Positions 45,524 through 57,846 of a stretch of 64,000 nucleotides of DNA are shown in pieces. Below the pieces are notes generated by a model that ran no database searches, was not told the DNA's origin, and saw nothing but the letters and a program-made list of their open reading frames with translations. Origin of the DNA: Posidonia oceanica (lineage: Eukaryota > Streptophyta > Magnoliopsida > Alismatales > Posidoniaceae); the NCBI GenBank assembly GCA_037176725.1, contig JAZBRS010000074.1, positions 67,336,001-67,400,000 on the forward strand, read 5' to 3'. Both the position numbers and the translations under genes were made by a program. Positions within the stretch are counted from its first letter, which is position 1. Every line of letters begins with the position of its first letter.

Positions 45524-47698
45524 TTGGACGCTGGCAACACCAACGTCCAACGTTGGACGCTAGCATTGCTAGCATTGCTAGCATCCAACACCTGCTGTAG
45601 GTAGACAACATGCAAATTTTGTAAAACCATGCATTCTAACTATAGGGATGCAGTACAGATGCAGATATGCAGCTAAATGGGTACCTGACATGCAAATCTA
45701 ACCTAACAGAAGATTAGAGGAGGAATCAGAACATGGAGCAAGCCAGAATCAAGGATTCAAGCTAGCAGGTTGTTGGACGCCTGTAGGCTGGGCGTCCAAC
45801 GTTAGACGCTAGAGTGGCTGGCGTCCAACATAGACCAGAAGCAGGGAAGAGAAAAGAAGCATACAAAAGCAAAATAAAAATGGGTGCATGCATTTGGGTT
45901 GCTGGAGATGAGTAGGGGGCAAACAAGCAAGCATAGGAAGCTTAAAAAAACAACTCGGACCTTACCTGTGCTAAGTGCCAGGCCAGAGACACAACCCGGT
46001 CGTTGGACGCAAGCTAGGCCGGCGTCCAATGTTGGATGCCAGCTCCAGCAGCGTACAATGCCCTGTGAGGCACAACACACAAAGAAACATGCATAAACAA
46101 GCAAAATAATTCACAGAAATTAAAGGATTGTTACTGAAGAAGCTAGACATGCATAAGAACACTGGATACAAGCGAACAAGCAAGATCGGAAAGGCATGCA
46201 AGCTTTGAAGAACAGATGAAGAGCCAGGACGTTGGACGCTAGAGCCAGCAGCGTCCAATGTTGAACGTTGAAGGCTCTGGCGTCCAACGACCAGAGCATG
46301 CAAACTTACCTGTTCTAAAGGGGGAGCTCAGCTCTACCCTACCTATATGCATGCAAAGACAATAAAGGGATGTAAGAAGCTAACAGGAGCATGCACAGCA
46401 AACATGGCAAGCATTTGAGCTAAGGAAAGCAAAAGAGAAAACATGCATAAGAGGTAAAAGCTTAAGAACTTGCAAAAAGAAATAAACTACTTGAGAAAAC
46501 CTAGCAAACCTAAACATGGTTGCCATAGGGGCCAGGCATCTCTAAGCATGCATGAATCACAAAATAATATCAAAAATATGCATGGTATAAGTAGGGCAGC
46601 AAGGCAAAGCAGACAGACGTGTTGGACGCCCAGTGAACCAGCGTCCAACGTTGGACGTGGCTCACTCGGGCGTCCAACACAGGCAGAAGGCAAATGGACA
46701 TTAAGCATGCAAAAAGGATACAAACAAGCATGGAATAAGTAAAAGAGCATGGCACAACATCAGAAAGCATTAGAGGAAACACATAGCGTGGGTCTGCAGG
46801 AAAGCATGCAAGGATAAAGCATACGACGCATTCAAACAAGGGCAAAGCTAAACAGAGTGTTGGACGCTACCCAAGCAAGCCTCCAACGTTGGACGCACCA
46901 GTTGGTGTGTCCAACACACTGAACTCTCCCTTGGACGTGAATCACGTCCAAAAGGTGTCAAACGAGTTGCAAGGTTGCATGGGAACGTTCTACTATGCAT
47001 GCAAGACTCTATGGGGTAGAAAACTAACCTTCGGAAGCCCTGGAATGGCGGCTCCACCAAGTTCATCGGAGTTGCTGGTGTGCTGCGGCAACAAGTTCGG
47101 CGAGGTCGCCTGAGCAGCTCGGAGCACCGGAGAGGCTAGCGAAGCGTCGAGGACAGAGAGGGGAGTCACTTCTTCGCTCTGGAGGTGGGAATTCTCTTCT
47201 CTGGTCGGTGTGGTGACTGTGGCAAAGGGTTGAACTTGCGGTTTTGCTGAAGTGCTGCATGGGTTCTTGAGCTTGGCAAAGGTTTGCAGGCCGAATTCTG
47301 GCTTTGGCAGGTGCTGGCAGGTGCGGGTGAGTGTGTGAGGTCCATGTGGAATGTTAGAGGAGGGCGTGGGCATTGGCAGAAGGCCAGCAAGGGCAAGGCA
47401 GTGGCTAACACGGGCGGCGGAAATCAGCCCTGTCAGTGAGAGGTATGAGAGCTGGTTTTGGGCTGATATGGAGGAGATGGGTAGTTACTTAGGTTTGGAA
47501 GGTAGTAGATGGCATGGAGTGGAGGAAGGGACGGGTAGTAAGTGCGGGGAGGCGCAGGATTGGACGGCTGGTGAGCTGGAGGGGGTGGAGCAACCGCTGC
47601 TGCCCTTGAGTCATTGGACGCCAGACCAGAGCGCGTCCAACATTGGACGCTAGCACAGGCCGCGTCCAACGTTGGACGCTGCCTATTCTAGCATCCAA
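45524..47698. repeat. 27-base dyad clusters in 5' LTR of Element 2
   Basis: Units at 45524, 45553 (expanded inside to 36 bases by repeated TAGCATTGC), 45773, 45802, 46003, 46032, 46232, 46261, 46622, 46651, 46860, 46889 (26 bases), 47614, 47643 and 47672. Same order as in the other LTR; the first cluster has two units instead of three and the last three instead of four, so single units have been lost or gained. Confidence 0.94.
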
Positions 47699-47907
47699 CA
47701 CACTCAAGTGGCATAAGCTGTAAATGGGCTTGGGCTTGGGCCTAGAGGTGTTGTAAAAGGTGCCAAGAGGCTTGGTAAAGGCTTCTAGGGTTTGGGGCTA
47801 GAAATGGGTTAGAAAAAGGGGTTGAAAAAGGGATGCCATTCCAGAGTCTACACGAGCCTGCAAAAGAGAACAACCAACAACCTGGCTGTCAGAATGGGGT
47901 GTCTATA

Positions 47908-48279
47908 GGGTGCTGGTGGAAAGTGATTATACCTGGTCATCCCTGGTGTTTTGTGTGTCAACCAGTGTGGTTCTTTGTGCTTTGTGACTCTGGAAGACAC
48001 AGTTTTGGGATGGTGATTGGAGTTTTGTGCCCTATTAAGGGGCCACCACCTATATTTTGGGAGAGGTTGGACTCGACGGAAGCATTATTTTTGGTGTCGT
48101 TCAGGACTAGGATAAGGTAAAATGGCTTGATGGTGTATGGATTTCCTCTACTGGTCCGTGAGTTCAGGACAACACCGCTATTTTGGCCATTTGGGTTGTA
48201 TGTCGAGCATCCTAATTTGGTACGCTTGGTCTTTCGCATTGAGAATTTCAACGGCGAAATTCCTTTAAGGGGGTTAGGA
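47908..48279 (+). other. Interior of D, right part, with polypurine tract
   Basis: Starts with the GGGTG duplication. Near the end CGGCGAAATTCC then TTTAAGGGGGTTAGGA precede the LTR start at 48280. The tract primes plus-strand synthesis in gypsy elements. No intact ORF. Confidence 0.8.
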
Positions 48280-49688
48280 TGTAATATTTGGGTCTTTTCT
48301 AAAACTAGTGGGTAATTTTAGCGTAAGTAATTAGCGAGAATATCTAGCATAAATTATTAGTGCAGATGACTGGTGCGTGTTGATAGTGCGGAATTCTGGT
48401 GCATATTACCAACACAGCCCGTTAGTTTAGAATTCAGTTATCCGTTGGGTTGGATTTGGGGATGTAATTCTCGTGTAAGGTGTTTTGATGGTTTGGAGTT
48501 TGATTGCTTCTAATTGTAATTTATCATTGAAGCAATATTGTAGAGTGGTGTTTATACTCTCTACTGTAACTTTTGGGAGATGTTTGGGTTATTTGCAGTT
48601 TGGAGGGAGGAGAAAGAGTTTTGCGCAATTTTAGCGCAAAAAGTTGATTTAGATAGGGAAGAAATGGGAGAGCCAAGCAACCACAATCATACCACGTCCC
48701 GCATCTTCGGGCGGCTGTCGACGACGGAAGAAGGAGGAGAAGGCTCAAGGAGGAGAAGGAGGTGGTGTGCTCTTTTTCCTTCACTCCTCATTTTCTTTCT
48801 TCCAGTGGAGAGTGAGAGAGGGTGTGAGAGTTGAGAGGAGCTTGTGCCTGAGCTTCTTCCTTGGCCAAGAGTGCGAGAGTGTGAGGGCGGAGTTTTTGGT
48901 CTTGTGGTGCTTGCTCTCGTGGGAAGGAGGTGTTTCCGACCGTCATCAGCCTGTGTGTGAGCTTGGAGGTGAGTGGCACGAATGGCCATTGTTGGATTCA
49001 ACATCTTTTCCCTTTTCATGAATGTCGATTTTTGTTTCGAATCTTGGCATGCATGTTGATTTGTGTTGTTTTTCTTTGCTGTGGTCGTCGTGTGGGAGCT
49101 TGCCATGTGTGCTCATGTGGAGAGGAGGAAGTGTCATCGCCGACAACTGCCTCCCCTTTTGTGTTTGTGCCATGGAATTGGAGGAGGGAGCCGTTGTATG
49201 AGGAGTTCTGTTGGTGGAAGTCGACGGTGGCTCGTATTGGGTTTAGGTGTGTGTGGATTGTGTGCATCTCCTTGAGGTACGCACCCTATCTCTCTTTTTC
49301 CTGATGAATACAAGCAAAATCTTGAGGAATGTGTAGAATAGCTAGATCTTGATGTTTGGTAGTGATTCTATAATTTTATGGAATTTGTAGAGATTTTACA
49401 GAGGATTTTTCATGGATAACACACTGTTTGGGCCGTTTGAGCTTCATTGCTTGTGAATTTGATATCTTGAGCTACGGTTATCGGAATTCTTTGATTCTTG
49501 TCCGATATTGTAGAGCACTTAGATGTCTACATTTAGGTTATTTTTGTGGAATTTATGGTTGTATGTGGTGAGACCGGTTGGAGTTCCCAAACCAAGTGAT
49601 TTTTGGGTTCACTGCGTTCTGTTAGTTTTCTGTTTGAGTTTTAATTTTTCTTGCGTGGGTTGGTGGCACGGGTTGGTTGCGTGCTTTC

Positions 49689-49742
49689 TAGGCGCAACCG
49701 GTGCCTGTTGGGCGCTAGTGGGCGCCCCTAGAGCGCCCATCC
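49689..49742. repeat. GGCGCC-type hairpins in 3' LTR of D
   Basis: AGGCGCAACCGGTGCCT and TGGGCGCTAG...CTAGAGCGCCCA are two neighbouring dyads; the second has GGGCGCCC in its loop. They recall the GGCGCC arms of the dyads in LTR E. Confidence 0.65.
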
Positions 49743-51839
49743 AGTTCAATTTGGCCTTGCATTGGCTAGGTCAGATCCAGGAGAGTGTACCTAGACCCTG
49801 TTGATGCTTAAAGTATTATTTTGGGTTTTTGTGCAATAAAAATGATTTTTGAGATGGTTTTGCAAAGTATTTTGAAAAAGATTGCACAATTTACAAAGAG
49901 ATTTTGGAAAGTGTTTTTTGATGTTTTCCGTTGCGGGGCAGTGCATGGTAAAGGGCTAAGGCCTCTAGTGACTGCCAATGACCCCAAAGTGTGGCGGTAC
50001 TGGTCGAGTCATGGGTGAAAGAGTCCCTAGGGTGGCCCATGCGGGTTAGGGGTGAAAGAGCCCCTAGGGTGGCCTGTGGTTTAGGTGACCCCAGTAGTTA
50101 GGACACCGTTAGGGTGTACCCTATGTGTGGTCCAAAGCGAACTTTGAGGGTTCGTGGTACACGAATCCAAGGCGGAGAACTCCTGCACAGGGTGGTTCTT
50201 CCGCGGCAGTGCAGTGCGCGGTGAAGGGTGAGAGCCCTAGTGGCTGTGTGTGGTCGGGGTGTTGTTTGCTTGGCGCTGAGCAACAACACATTGTTGAGGA
50301 GTCCTACTTAGAGGTTGGACTTTGGGATGGATGGTTGCGACCTATCCGTTGCAGTGTAGTGCTGGTTTGACTGCTTGTGGTCGGAGCTGGTTTCGGGTCT
50401 TGTGATTTGTGTTTTGTGCTGATTTTTGTGTTCGAGCTTGTGTTTTGCTCTTGTTTATAGCTATGGCTTGAGACTCGAGTAGTGAGACTCGGGTGTGGTG
50501 TTTTCTGTACATAGCTATGACCTTGACACTTGTGTGCTACGCCGGCTTCCCGAGTTTTGAGTTTGAGGTGGTTCTGCGCAGGATTGTGTTTTGTGCTGGG
50601 TTCTGGCACCCGAGCTTGTGGTTGTTTCTACGCAGAGCTATGGTTTTGAGACTCGAGTTTTGAGCCTATCTCTATGAGATGGCTTTACGTTGTTTTTGAG
50701 TTGAGGCTCTATGTTTTGTGATTGCACTCCCGTGTGAGTGGTTTTGGACTTGATCTGGCCGGTGTAGCCATTTCAAGTGTGCTTTGTGTTTTTTGAAAGG
50801 AATGCAAGTGGTTTTGAAAGGAAAGAAAGAAAATGTTTTCAAAAGCATGGTTTGAAAAGGGTTTTATTGCTTGCTGGGCAAATGGTAGAGTTGCCTTGTG
50901 GTGTAGTTTTGCGGCATCCAGGGGTGATGCAAGTGTTCTATGGCTTTTGGCGTAGTTACGCCTATTTTCCTCGGTGGAGTTAGCCAAGTTGTTGTTGTGT
51001 GTGTGTAGGTAGGGTGTGTGATGGGTGACCTTTCAGTGGTCACTCACATGTGTTTGGTTGATGTTTTCCCAGGTGCAGGAGTAGGAGTTGCTGGTTTGCT
51101 AGTGCATATAGGGAGGAGTCACTTCGCCACACATCAAGGGTTATGGTGAGTGAATTATTTAGTTTATTTCCAGTTTTTTGTGTGTAGTAATCCCGATGTT
51201 CGGATCGTCCATGCACGTTGCCAAAGCTGGCATGCACCGATCAGAATCAGGTTCACTATTAGCAGGTGTATCTGAGAAGGAAGACTTGACTCGAAAACAC
51301 TAGAAAAAAGGGAAAAAAGGAAAGATAAGACAAATCAGAGTCGCCACCGTGTCTATTAAATTGGGAGACAAGGAAAATCGGGGAAATGCATGAAAAACAT
51401 GCAAAACCAAGCAAAAGATGCATTGCAATGCAATGCAAATGAAATGATATGCAATGATGTGACTCGTGCCTAGGATAAGGGCAATATGGTCATTATAGGC
51501 CATGAGAAAGGGAAAGGACTCCTTTTATGTGCGGGGAAGGTGTTAGGCACCCTCGACACGCTCGAGAATCAGTCTTTCTAGGCTTACGCTCGCATACGTA
51601 GGGAAATGCGTACTTTGAATGCCTAAGTGCCATGAATGCCTATCTGAATGCTCAAATGGGTGCTCTAAGTGATAGAATGCATGCAAGGAATTAAACGTGC
51701 AATCTAAGTGCTCAGCAGTGCTGTCTGTGTTCCGAACCGGGCGAACCCTGGTCCGTGAGAACTCCAAGCAGTAAGCATCACTGCCCTAATGCAAATGCAA
51801 GCGATAAAACAAAACAGTGGTAAAACCATACACATGTAA

Positions 51840-52085
51840 GCGACATGCAAAGGAAAACAGGAGCAAACACGCGAAATAGTGCGAGAAACAAAAACAGGCA
51901 CGCAAAATGGTGCAAAGGTAAGCGAAAAGGAAAGCGGGCACGCAAAATGGAGCAAAAGTGAAGGAAAACAGATGCGAGCATGCAAAACGATGCAAATGCA
52001 AGCAAAACAGGTGCAAGCACGCAAAACGATGCAAATACAAGCAAAAATAGATGTAGGCCTGCAAAACGATGCATGCAATGCAAAC
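51840..52085. repeat. Short minisatellite GCACGCAAAACGATGCAAATAC in S2
   Basis: About five copies of a 36- to 40-base unit containing GCACGCAAAACGATGC and AAGCAAAACAGG. It is the S2 counterpart of the 30-base minisatellite in Element 1 and S1, with far fewer copies. Confidence 0.78.
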
Positions 52086-52299
52086 AGGGAAGTAATGAAT
52101 GCTGTGCAGTGTTCAGATGGACTTATCTTGAGAATCTGAGGCCTGATCTGAGATAACTTTGGTTAGAATGGAAGATCATCCAACTAGGAAGACCTGGACA
52201 GTTAGATCGTGGAAATCCAACGGTCCGATCTAAAGTTATTCAGGTTTCAAGTCAAAAGGCTCAAGGGCCTGAAAAGGTAGGGGCCTAAGTACAAATAGT

Positions 52300-53400
52300 C
52301 CCTAAGGGTGTGCAATGCAGCATGTATGCATGCAAAAGTGATGAAAATGCTTGAATGAATGCAGGAGTGCAATGACTGATGATATGGGAATGCAAATGCA
52401 TGCAAAAATGCAATGCAGGGACCTAAGTGTAATTTTGGAAAACTACAGGGTCCTGTATGCAAAATGTCCCTAATTGTGTGTGAAACAGGTCCAATGCATG
52501 CATGAATGCTAATGTAGTAATGCATGAATGAATGCAAGGTTAATTAGGGGATATGCATGCAAAATGCGAGAAAAGGACCTAAATGCAGTTTTTAAAACAT
52601 GCAAGGTTTAAATGCAAAGCCAAGAAAGCATGCAAACATGCAAAAACTGAAAACAGGGACTGTCATGCAATTATTATGTTTTTCTGGGTTTTTTATGCAA
52701 TGCAATAAGGTTTTAAATGCAGATTAAATGAGTTTTAAACCATTGAAGGACTGATATGCAAATAAACATATTTTTTGGATTTTTTAGCAATGCTATATAG
52801 TTAAAATCATGCTCTAAATGAAATCTAACAACTAAACAGGACTCAGATGCAAATAAAATGTATTTTTGGGGTTTTCAGTAATGCAATAAGGTTTAAAACA
52901 TGATTTAAATGATGAACGATTGAACTGAGGACTAAAATGCAATTAAAACATGCTTCTGGGCTTTTTATTAATGCAATATAGTTAATTGAAATGCATGAAC
53001 TGTGGTTGGACTAAAATGCAATTTTGAAAACTTGCAGTATTTTATTGCAATGCAATATGATTTAAAAGCCATTTAAATGATTTTCAAACCAAATATAGGA
53101 CTCAGATGCAAATAAAATAAAAGACAGGGCCTAAAATGTAATGTAATAAGATAAACATGTGATTTAAATGATTTTTAACAATTGAAGGTGGACTAAAGTG
53201 CAATTTAAATAATCTACAGTAGTTATATTCAATGCAGTAAAGTTTAAAACGGATTTAAATGAAATGTAATCAACCATAGGACTGAAAAGTAATTTAAACA
53301 AACTAAAAGATTAAAATGTAATGTAATAAGATTAAAATCAGACATTAAATGATTTCTGAATTGAAACTGGACCTGAAAGTAAATAAAATAAACTGTTGTA
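52300..53400. repeat. ATGCAA-type AT-rich tract in S2
   Basis: Repeated ATGCAATAAGGTTTAAA, GGACTAAAATGCAA and ATTTAAATGA words at irregular 60- to 120-base spacing. No gene. Confidence 0.75.
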
Positions 53401-53449
53401 ATTAAATTCAATGCATCAACCAACATTTAAATTAAAACTATATGAATGA

Positions 53450-56020
53450 ATAGTGCTACAGTGAACCACAGGCAGCTGCTGCTTGCACTGGAGAAGAAGA
53501 GCTAGTCCCGGCAGTCCAGCAGGCGTGCAGCGGATCTGAGGCGTCCGGCGGCTGCAGGCAAGTGCTGTAGAGGTTCCGGCGTGGTCGACGGGGCATGACG
53601 GCAGCTGGGGAGGTCTGTCAATGCTGGAGAAGATGATTGCAGAGCTTGCTGGAGGTCGACCAGCGGCTAGAGGCGACGACGAGGGCAGGGGAGCACAGGG
53701 CTGCGCTCCTAGGAGTGCGGCGGAGCTCGGGGAGCGGTCTAGAGGAGCTGCGGATGCCCGGAGCTCGACGGCACGGCAGGAGCTCGCTGGAGAAGATGAA
53801 CAGTGGCAACGGTGCGTTCCGGCGATCTAAGGCCTTAAACCTAGGTCTAAAGGGCTAGGAAGCACCATAAGGCTAAAACTAAGCTAAAGGGAGGGTTGTT
53901 GACCTGTTTGCATAGCTGGAATGCTGCCCCAACCTCAGTGGGTCGTGCTGCTGCCGGCGGAGGTCACGGCAGTGCTGTGGGCGTCCTCGGTGAGCTGCGG
54001 CGGCAGGGATGGGTTGCTGGTGCTCCTTCGGAGCTCAGGGGCCGAACAGAAGCAAGTTTGGTGGCTTGCAAGTGGAGATGGATTTTTTGGGTGATGCACT
54101 GAGGTGCTGAGGTTGCTGGGGTGGTCTGTCACTCTCCAGGCTGAAGGGACACCTCCGGTGGCTCGGTGGATCTTCTGTGAAGGTGTAGGAAGGGTCGAAT
54201 TGGGTTGGAAGGCTTCTGGAAGTGTGGTGGAGGTTTTGGTCGTTTCTGGTGGAAATGAGGTTGCAGGTGTTTGTAGTGGATCGAGGGAGATGCTGGGTGT
54301 TCTGGGGTGAAATGAAGGATGGGCTGAGAAGGTGGATGCTCATTGAGTCAGCTGGGGAAGTTTGGGTGAATGGTGAGGGCAGTGGTGATCGTTCTGGGCT
54401 GGAGATGGCCGTGGAGGAGGAGTTGGGTTCGGGGGGATTTCTAGGTTGAAATGTGGGTGAATCTGGGTATTTCTGGGGAGGCTCTTGCTCTGGAAAGTGT
54501 TAGGTGTTTGTGCTCTAGAAAATGCCAAGTGTTCTGGGTAGTTCTTGGATGGTGGAAGTTGTGTGGTGTTTTTGCAGTCTCGATTTGAAGATGAAAATGC
54601 CCACGCCTTTTTTGGGGTGAGGAGGGGAAGGAGTTTTGCTATGCTGTCCAGGCCGGCCTTGGCAGTGGGAGGGTTGTGTTTGCAGGTGAATTGGGCAGTG
54701 GGTTGGCCGGACTTTTCAGGTGTAGAGTGCCAACAAGTGGCAGTAGGGATGGAGGCTATGATCGGGCTATGGAGTGGCTGAGAGAGTGGGAAAGGAGGCG
54801 GAGGAGTCAGAGGTGTTAGAGGCCGAGCAAGGTGGTGAGAAGGCTATGTAGAGGAGGTGAGTATTAGTGGAAGGCTAAGCTTAGTGCAGATGCTGAAGAT
54901 GGAGGGAAAAAGAAGAGAAAAGAAAAGGAGGATGTCGGGCTAAAAAGAAAGGAAGGAAGAAAGAAAAAGAAGAGGTGGGCTGGGCTTGAGGAGGTGAAGG
55001 AAAAAAGGAGAAAAGAAATAGAGAAGGAGATGGGCCGGGCTGGAAGTGGGGAGGAGGAAGAAAAGAAAAGAAAAGAAAGGAAAGAAGGAAAAAGAGGGAG
55101 AAAAAGGAAGAGAAAAAGGAAAAGAAAAAGAGGGGGAAAAAAGAAAAAGAGTTGGGTTTTAGTTTTTAAAGTTGTATTTTTTTAGAATTTCTAAGTGATT
55201 GTTTTTTAGGTTTCTTAATTGTTTTAATTATTTAAGTTTTTATTTTGATTTTAAGTTTGTTAGTTGTTTTAATTTTTCTTTTGATTGTTTTAAGGTTTTT
55301 AATTGGATTTTTTAGATTGTTTTTCTTTTTAAGGGTTTTGAATGGTTTTTTCTTATGTTTTCTTTTTTAATTGTTTTTAATGGGTTTTGATTTGTTTTAA
55401 TTGTTTTTAAGTTTTGAAATTTGTTTTTAATTGTTTTTAAGTCTTGAAATTTGTTTTTAATTGTTTTAGATCATTTTTAAGTCTTTTAGTTTGTTTTAAT
55501 TTATTTTTAATTAGATTTTCTTTTGAATTGTTTTTTAAGTTTTTGATTTATTTTTCTAGTTGGATTTTTCTCTTTAATTGTTTTAAGGAGTGTTGAATGG
55601 GGGCTGCTAATGAGTTTGAAGAATGAGGGAAAAGAGGAGAGAGAAAAGGATAATGAGGAGAGAGAAACGGATAATGAGGGGAGATAAAAGGATAATGAGG
55701 TGAGAAAGAAGGATAATGACTTGGATTTGGAAGGGTTTTGTGTGAGTATGTGACCTATGATTTCTAGGGTTTGACCTAGGGTTTTCTAGGATTTTAAATG
55801 GGATTTTTGAACAGTTTTTGGAAGGTTTAGAGTTTAGGGTTCTGAGAGGGTTTTGGAAGGATTTTCTTAGGATTTTTGTGTAGTTTTCTAGGTTGAAGAA
55901 AGGATGTTGTTTTGGGTTTGATTTGTTTATTTTTAGGGTTTGTTTTTGAAGTTTGTTTTGAAGGGTTTGATTTGAAGGGTTTGAGAGGACCACCAATGAG
56001 AGAAAGAGAGCCAATTCAGC
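53450..56020. other. GC-rich block, A/G run and T-rich tract of S2, no gene
   Basis: 53450-54900 GC-rich; 54900-55150 A/G-rich; 55150-55600 T-rich; 55600-56020 with AGAGAAAGGATAATGAGG repeats (about 55640-55720). Short ORFs have biased composition and no motif. Confidence 0.65.
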
Positions 56021-57278
56021 TTGTCAAAATGGAGTGTCTACATTGTGCTTCTAATATCTGTTTAAAGATAAATAAAAAAAATTGGGTTAAGGATGTTACA
56101 AGTGAGGAGGAAGGAGGAACGCACGCCGCCTAGGGAGGACAGGGTACAGGTGAGAGGGGGAGAACCAAGGGAGATGGGGGGAGGAGGAGTGGGGAAGGAA
56201 GGGGGGAGTGAGTGGAATGAGAAAGAGGGGAAGTGAGTGGGAGAGGGAGAGTGAGAAGTGAGTGGGGGAGGGAGAGAGTGAGGGATGAGAGAGGTGAGTA
56301 GAAGGAGAGAGGGGGAGGGAGAGATGAGGGAGGAGAAAAGATGGGTCGCGAGTACGTTGTTGGCATGCAGGTTTAAAAACACAGCTGTAGCAACTATAGA
56401 GCCATGGGAGCATCCGTTTTTCCCGCAAGAAGTGGATCTAGTTTCCTCCCCAACCAGCAAACCCACGAGCACTCAAAGCAACAGCCACCAGCACTCGAAG
56501 CAGCAGCCACCAGCATGGTTCGTGCTGAGGCACATTACTTCAATAGTGTCATGTAGTCTCCTACGTAGTGATATGCTGGGTAAATTGCATAGCACACCCC
56601 CAAGAATTAGGAAATCAAGAGATGTAGATGATAGGGACCAAAGAGCAAAGCAAGATAAAGCCAGGGACCAAGCCACCACTGGTCCCACCAACAAGCCATA
56701 GATGCACGCCACGCAAGGCAATAACACTCGTCCACAGTTAAAGAATTCATTTAATTTGTACAATTACAAGGGAAATGAATTCCCGAGGCGAGCTCGTGGA
56801 GGCGTGGAGGAGGTCTAGGAGGCGACGGTGGTCCTTCTCCTCCCCTCTGCACGCGAGTGGCTGGAGTGGGTGCAAATGCGATAATTCTCTCTCCTTTCTC
56901 TATCTGTGGCTCTCACCGGTGATGGCTCTTGCAAGTGGACTCGTGGGTGGCTCCTAGAGGTGGAGAGCGATGGACGAAGGCTGTGGAAGCAAGGGAGAGG
57001 GGCGGACGTGCAGTGCAGTTTGGTTTAGAAGAGAATTATCATTTTCTCTCTCCTCTGTTATCCTCTCCTCTTGCCAGTGAAGGTTCTTGCAGGTGGGTTC
57101 GTGGGTGGCTCTTGGAGGTGGAGAACGATGGATGATGGCAAGGGAGAGGAGCTGGCTGGAGGAGGAAGGTGGTCGGCTGTTAGGTTTAGGTTTTTCTTCC
57201 TCTCTCTCTCTTCCGTTTTTTTCTTCTTCTTCTCCTCTTAGGTTATCTCTCCCTCTCCTCCTAGGGTTCTTCCTTTTG

Positions 57279-57285
57279 TTATATA
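57279..57285 (-). promoter_or_regulatory. Probable TATA box of LTR F
   Basis: TATATAA on the minus strand, 740 bases inside the U3 end, followed downstream by AAGAACCCTAGG and an A/G-rich leader. Position fits a plant LTR promoter. Confidence 0.6.
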
Positions 57286-57329
57286 CTGGTGGGGAGATGA
57301 TGAAGGCCAATGCATGAGGGTGAGATGGA

Positions 57330-57660
57330 GGCAATGGGATTAGGGTTTAGGTTTCCAAATGGGGATGGGATTAGGGTTTTAGGTTTCTTTGGTTTTTTTT
57401 GAATGGCACTAGGGTTTGGGTGAATGCATGGGTTTAGGTTTTGATTTTTTAGTGGAATTAGGGTTTTGGGTTTGAATGCATGGGTTTAGGTTTTTTTTGG
57501 TTTTTTTCTTGAATGGTGTTTGGGTCTTTTGGTTTGAATGCATGAGTTTAGGTTTTGGTTTTTTAGTGGAATTAGGATTTTGGGTTTGATGGTTTGTGTT
57601 TTAGGGTTTTGGGTGTTGGGTTTAGGGTTTTAAAGTTTTGGGTGTTGGGTTTAGGGTTTT
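57330..57660. repeat. Degenerate telomere-like GGGTTTAGG repeats
   Basis: Loose repeats of about 60 bases with GAATGCATGGGTTTAGG, TTTTTAGTGGAATTAGGG and TTTTGGG. They grade into the perfect TTTAGGG repeats on the other side of the SINE. Confidence 0.75.
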
Positions 57661-57842
57661 TTTTTTTTCTTTACCCTAACCTACTATAGCTTAACTAATT
57701 TTTTCTTTGGGCTGCACGGAAGGGAAATTAATCCCATGCAAGAAAGAGTGGGAAAATCCCACTCAATATGTGCTGAGCGGGTTTCGAACCCACATCATGA
57801 GAGGGTAGTGGAGGTGACCCAACCACTACGGTAACCATTACG
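57658..57842 (-). mobile_element. tRNA-derived SINE
   Basis: On the minus strand the head has an A box-like GGTTACCGTAGTGG (57823-57836) and a B box GGGTTCGAAACCC (57779-57791) at tRNA-like spacing, then a non-tRNA body and a poly(A) tail (T run on the plus strand at 57656-57669). RNA polymerase III would transcribe it from the internal boxes. Flanks are both GGGTTTAGGGTTT, which may be the target duplication or the repeat it landed in. Length about 185 bases. Confidence 0.85.
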
Positions 57843-57846
57843 GTTT

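Larger units (their letters stand above)
23342..47907 (-). mobile_element. Element 2: Tat/Ogre-type element lacking integrase, with nested solo LTR
   Basis: The two LTRs (23342-26754 and 38812-47907 with S1 inside), a 5-base target duplication, a primer site at 38792-38810 and a polypurine tract at 26755 define a complete insertion on the minus strand. The interior carries leader, gag, protease, linker, RT, RNase H and the first part of the extra RNase H, then a deletion with a 2 kb hairpin array in place of integrase. It is 24.6 kb, about 18.8 kb without S1. Two eye counts of the LTR pair gave about ten differences in 210 bases and five in 320, mostly transitions. Confidence 0.92.
38812..47907 (-). 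mobile_element. 5' LTR of Element 2, split by S1
   Basis: Left piece 38812-38929 matches 23342-23459; right piece 44682-47907 continues from GCAAAAGAAAAG exactly as 23460 onward in the 3' LTR. Without S1 and one duplication the LTR is about 3.34 kb. It ends TGTCTATA (the other copy ends TGTCTACA) and is followed by GGGTG. Dyad clusters are conserved. Confidence 0.93.
51183..56042 (-). mobile_element. S2: solo LTR, Tat-type family variant (4860 bp)
   Basis: Plus orientation starts TGTAGTAATCCCGATG and ends GGAGTGTCTACA. TTGTG at 51178-51182 is repeated at 56043-56047. It carries the same parts as the Element 1 LTR: U5, short GCAAAACGATGC repeats, ATGCAATTTT-type tract, GC-rich block, A/G-rich run, T-rich tract. 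No interior remains. Confidence 0.94.
20073..56100 (+). mobile_element. Element D: large plus-strand gypsy element, probably Tekay/Del-like, coding-free
   Basis: D has an LTR end plus initiator-Met primer site at 20803/20807 and a polypurine tract plus LTR start at 48280. The segment GGCGAAATTCCTTTAAGG followed by GGGTTAGGATGTAAT is the typical 3' junction of Tekay/Del chromoviruses. Its own interior, without Element 2, is about 2.9 kb and holds no recognisable gag or pol, so it resembles a large non-autonomous derivative. Three later insertions lie in it: element A and its nested load in the 5' LTR, Element 2 in the interior, and S2 in the 3' LTR. Confidence 0.75.
48280..56100 (+). mobile_element. 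3' LTR of D, split by S2
   Basis: Starts TGTAATATTTGGG and ends GGATGTTACA. Pieces 48280-51182 and 56048-56100 join at TTGTG and match the 5' LTR tail at 20073-20803. Length without S2 is about 2.95 kb. A tandem pair GGGTGAAAGAG(T/C)CCCTAGGG lies at about 50013-50070. It also contains GC-rich hairpin sequence near 49685-49745. Confidence 0.88.

Noticed and set aside
48524..49304. ORFs in 3' LTR of D as a gene
   Set aside because: No domain, overlapping on both strands, and within an LTR defined by the polypurine tract and terminal sequences.
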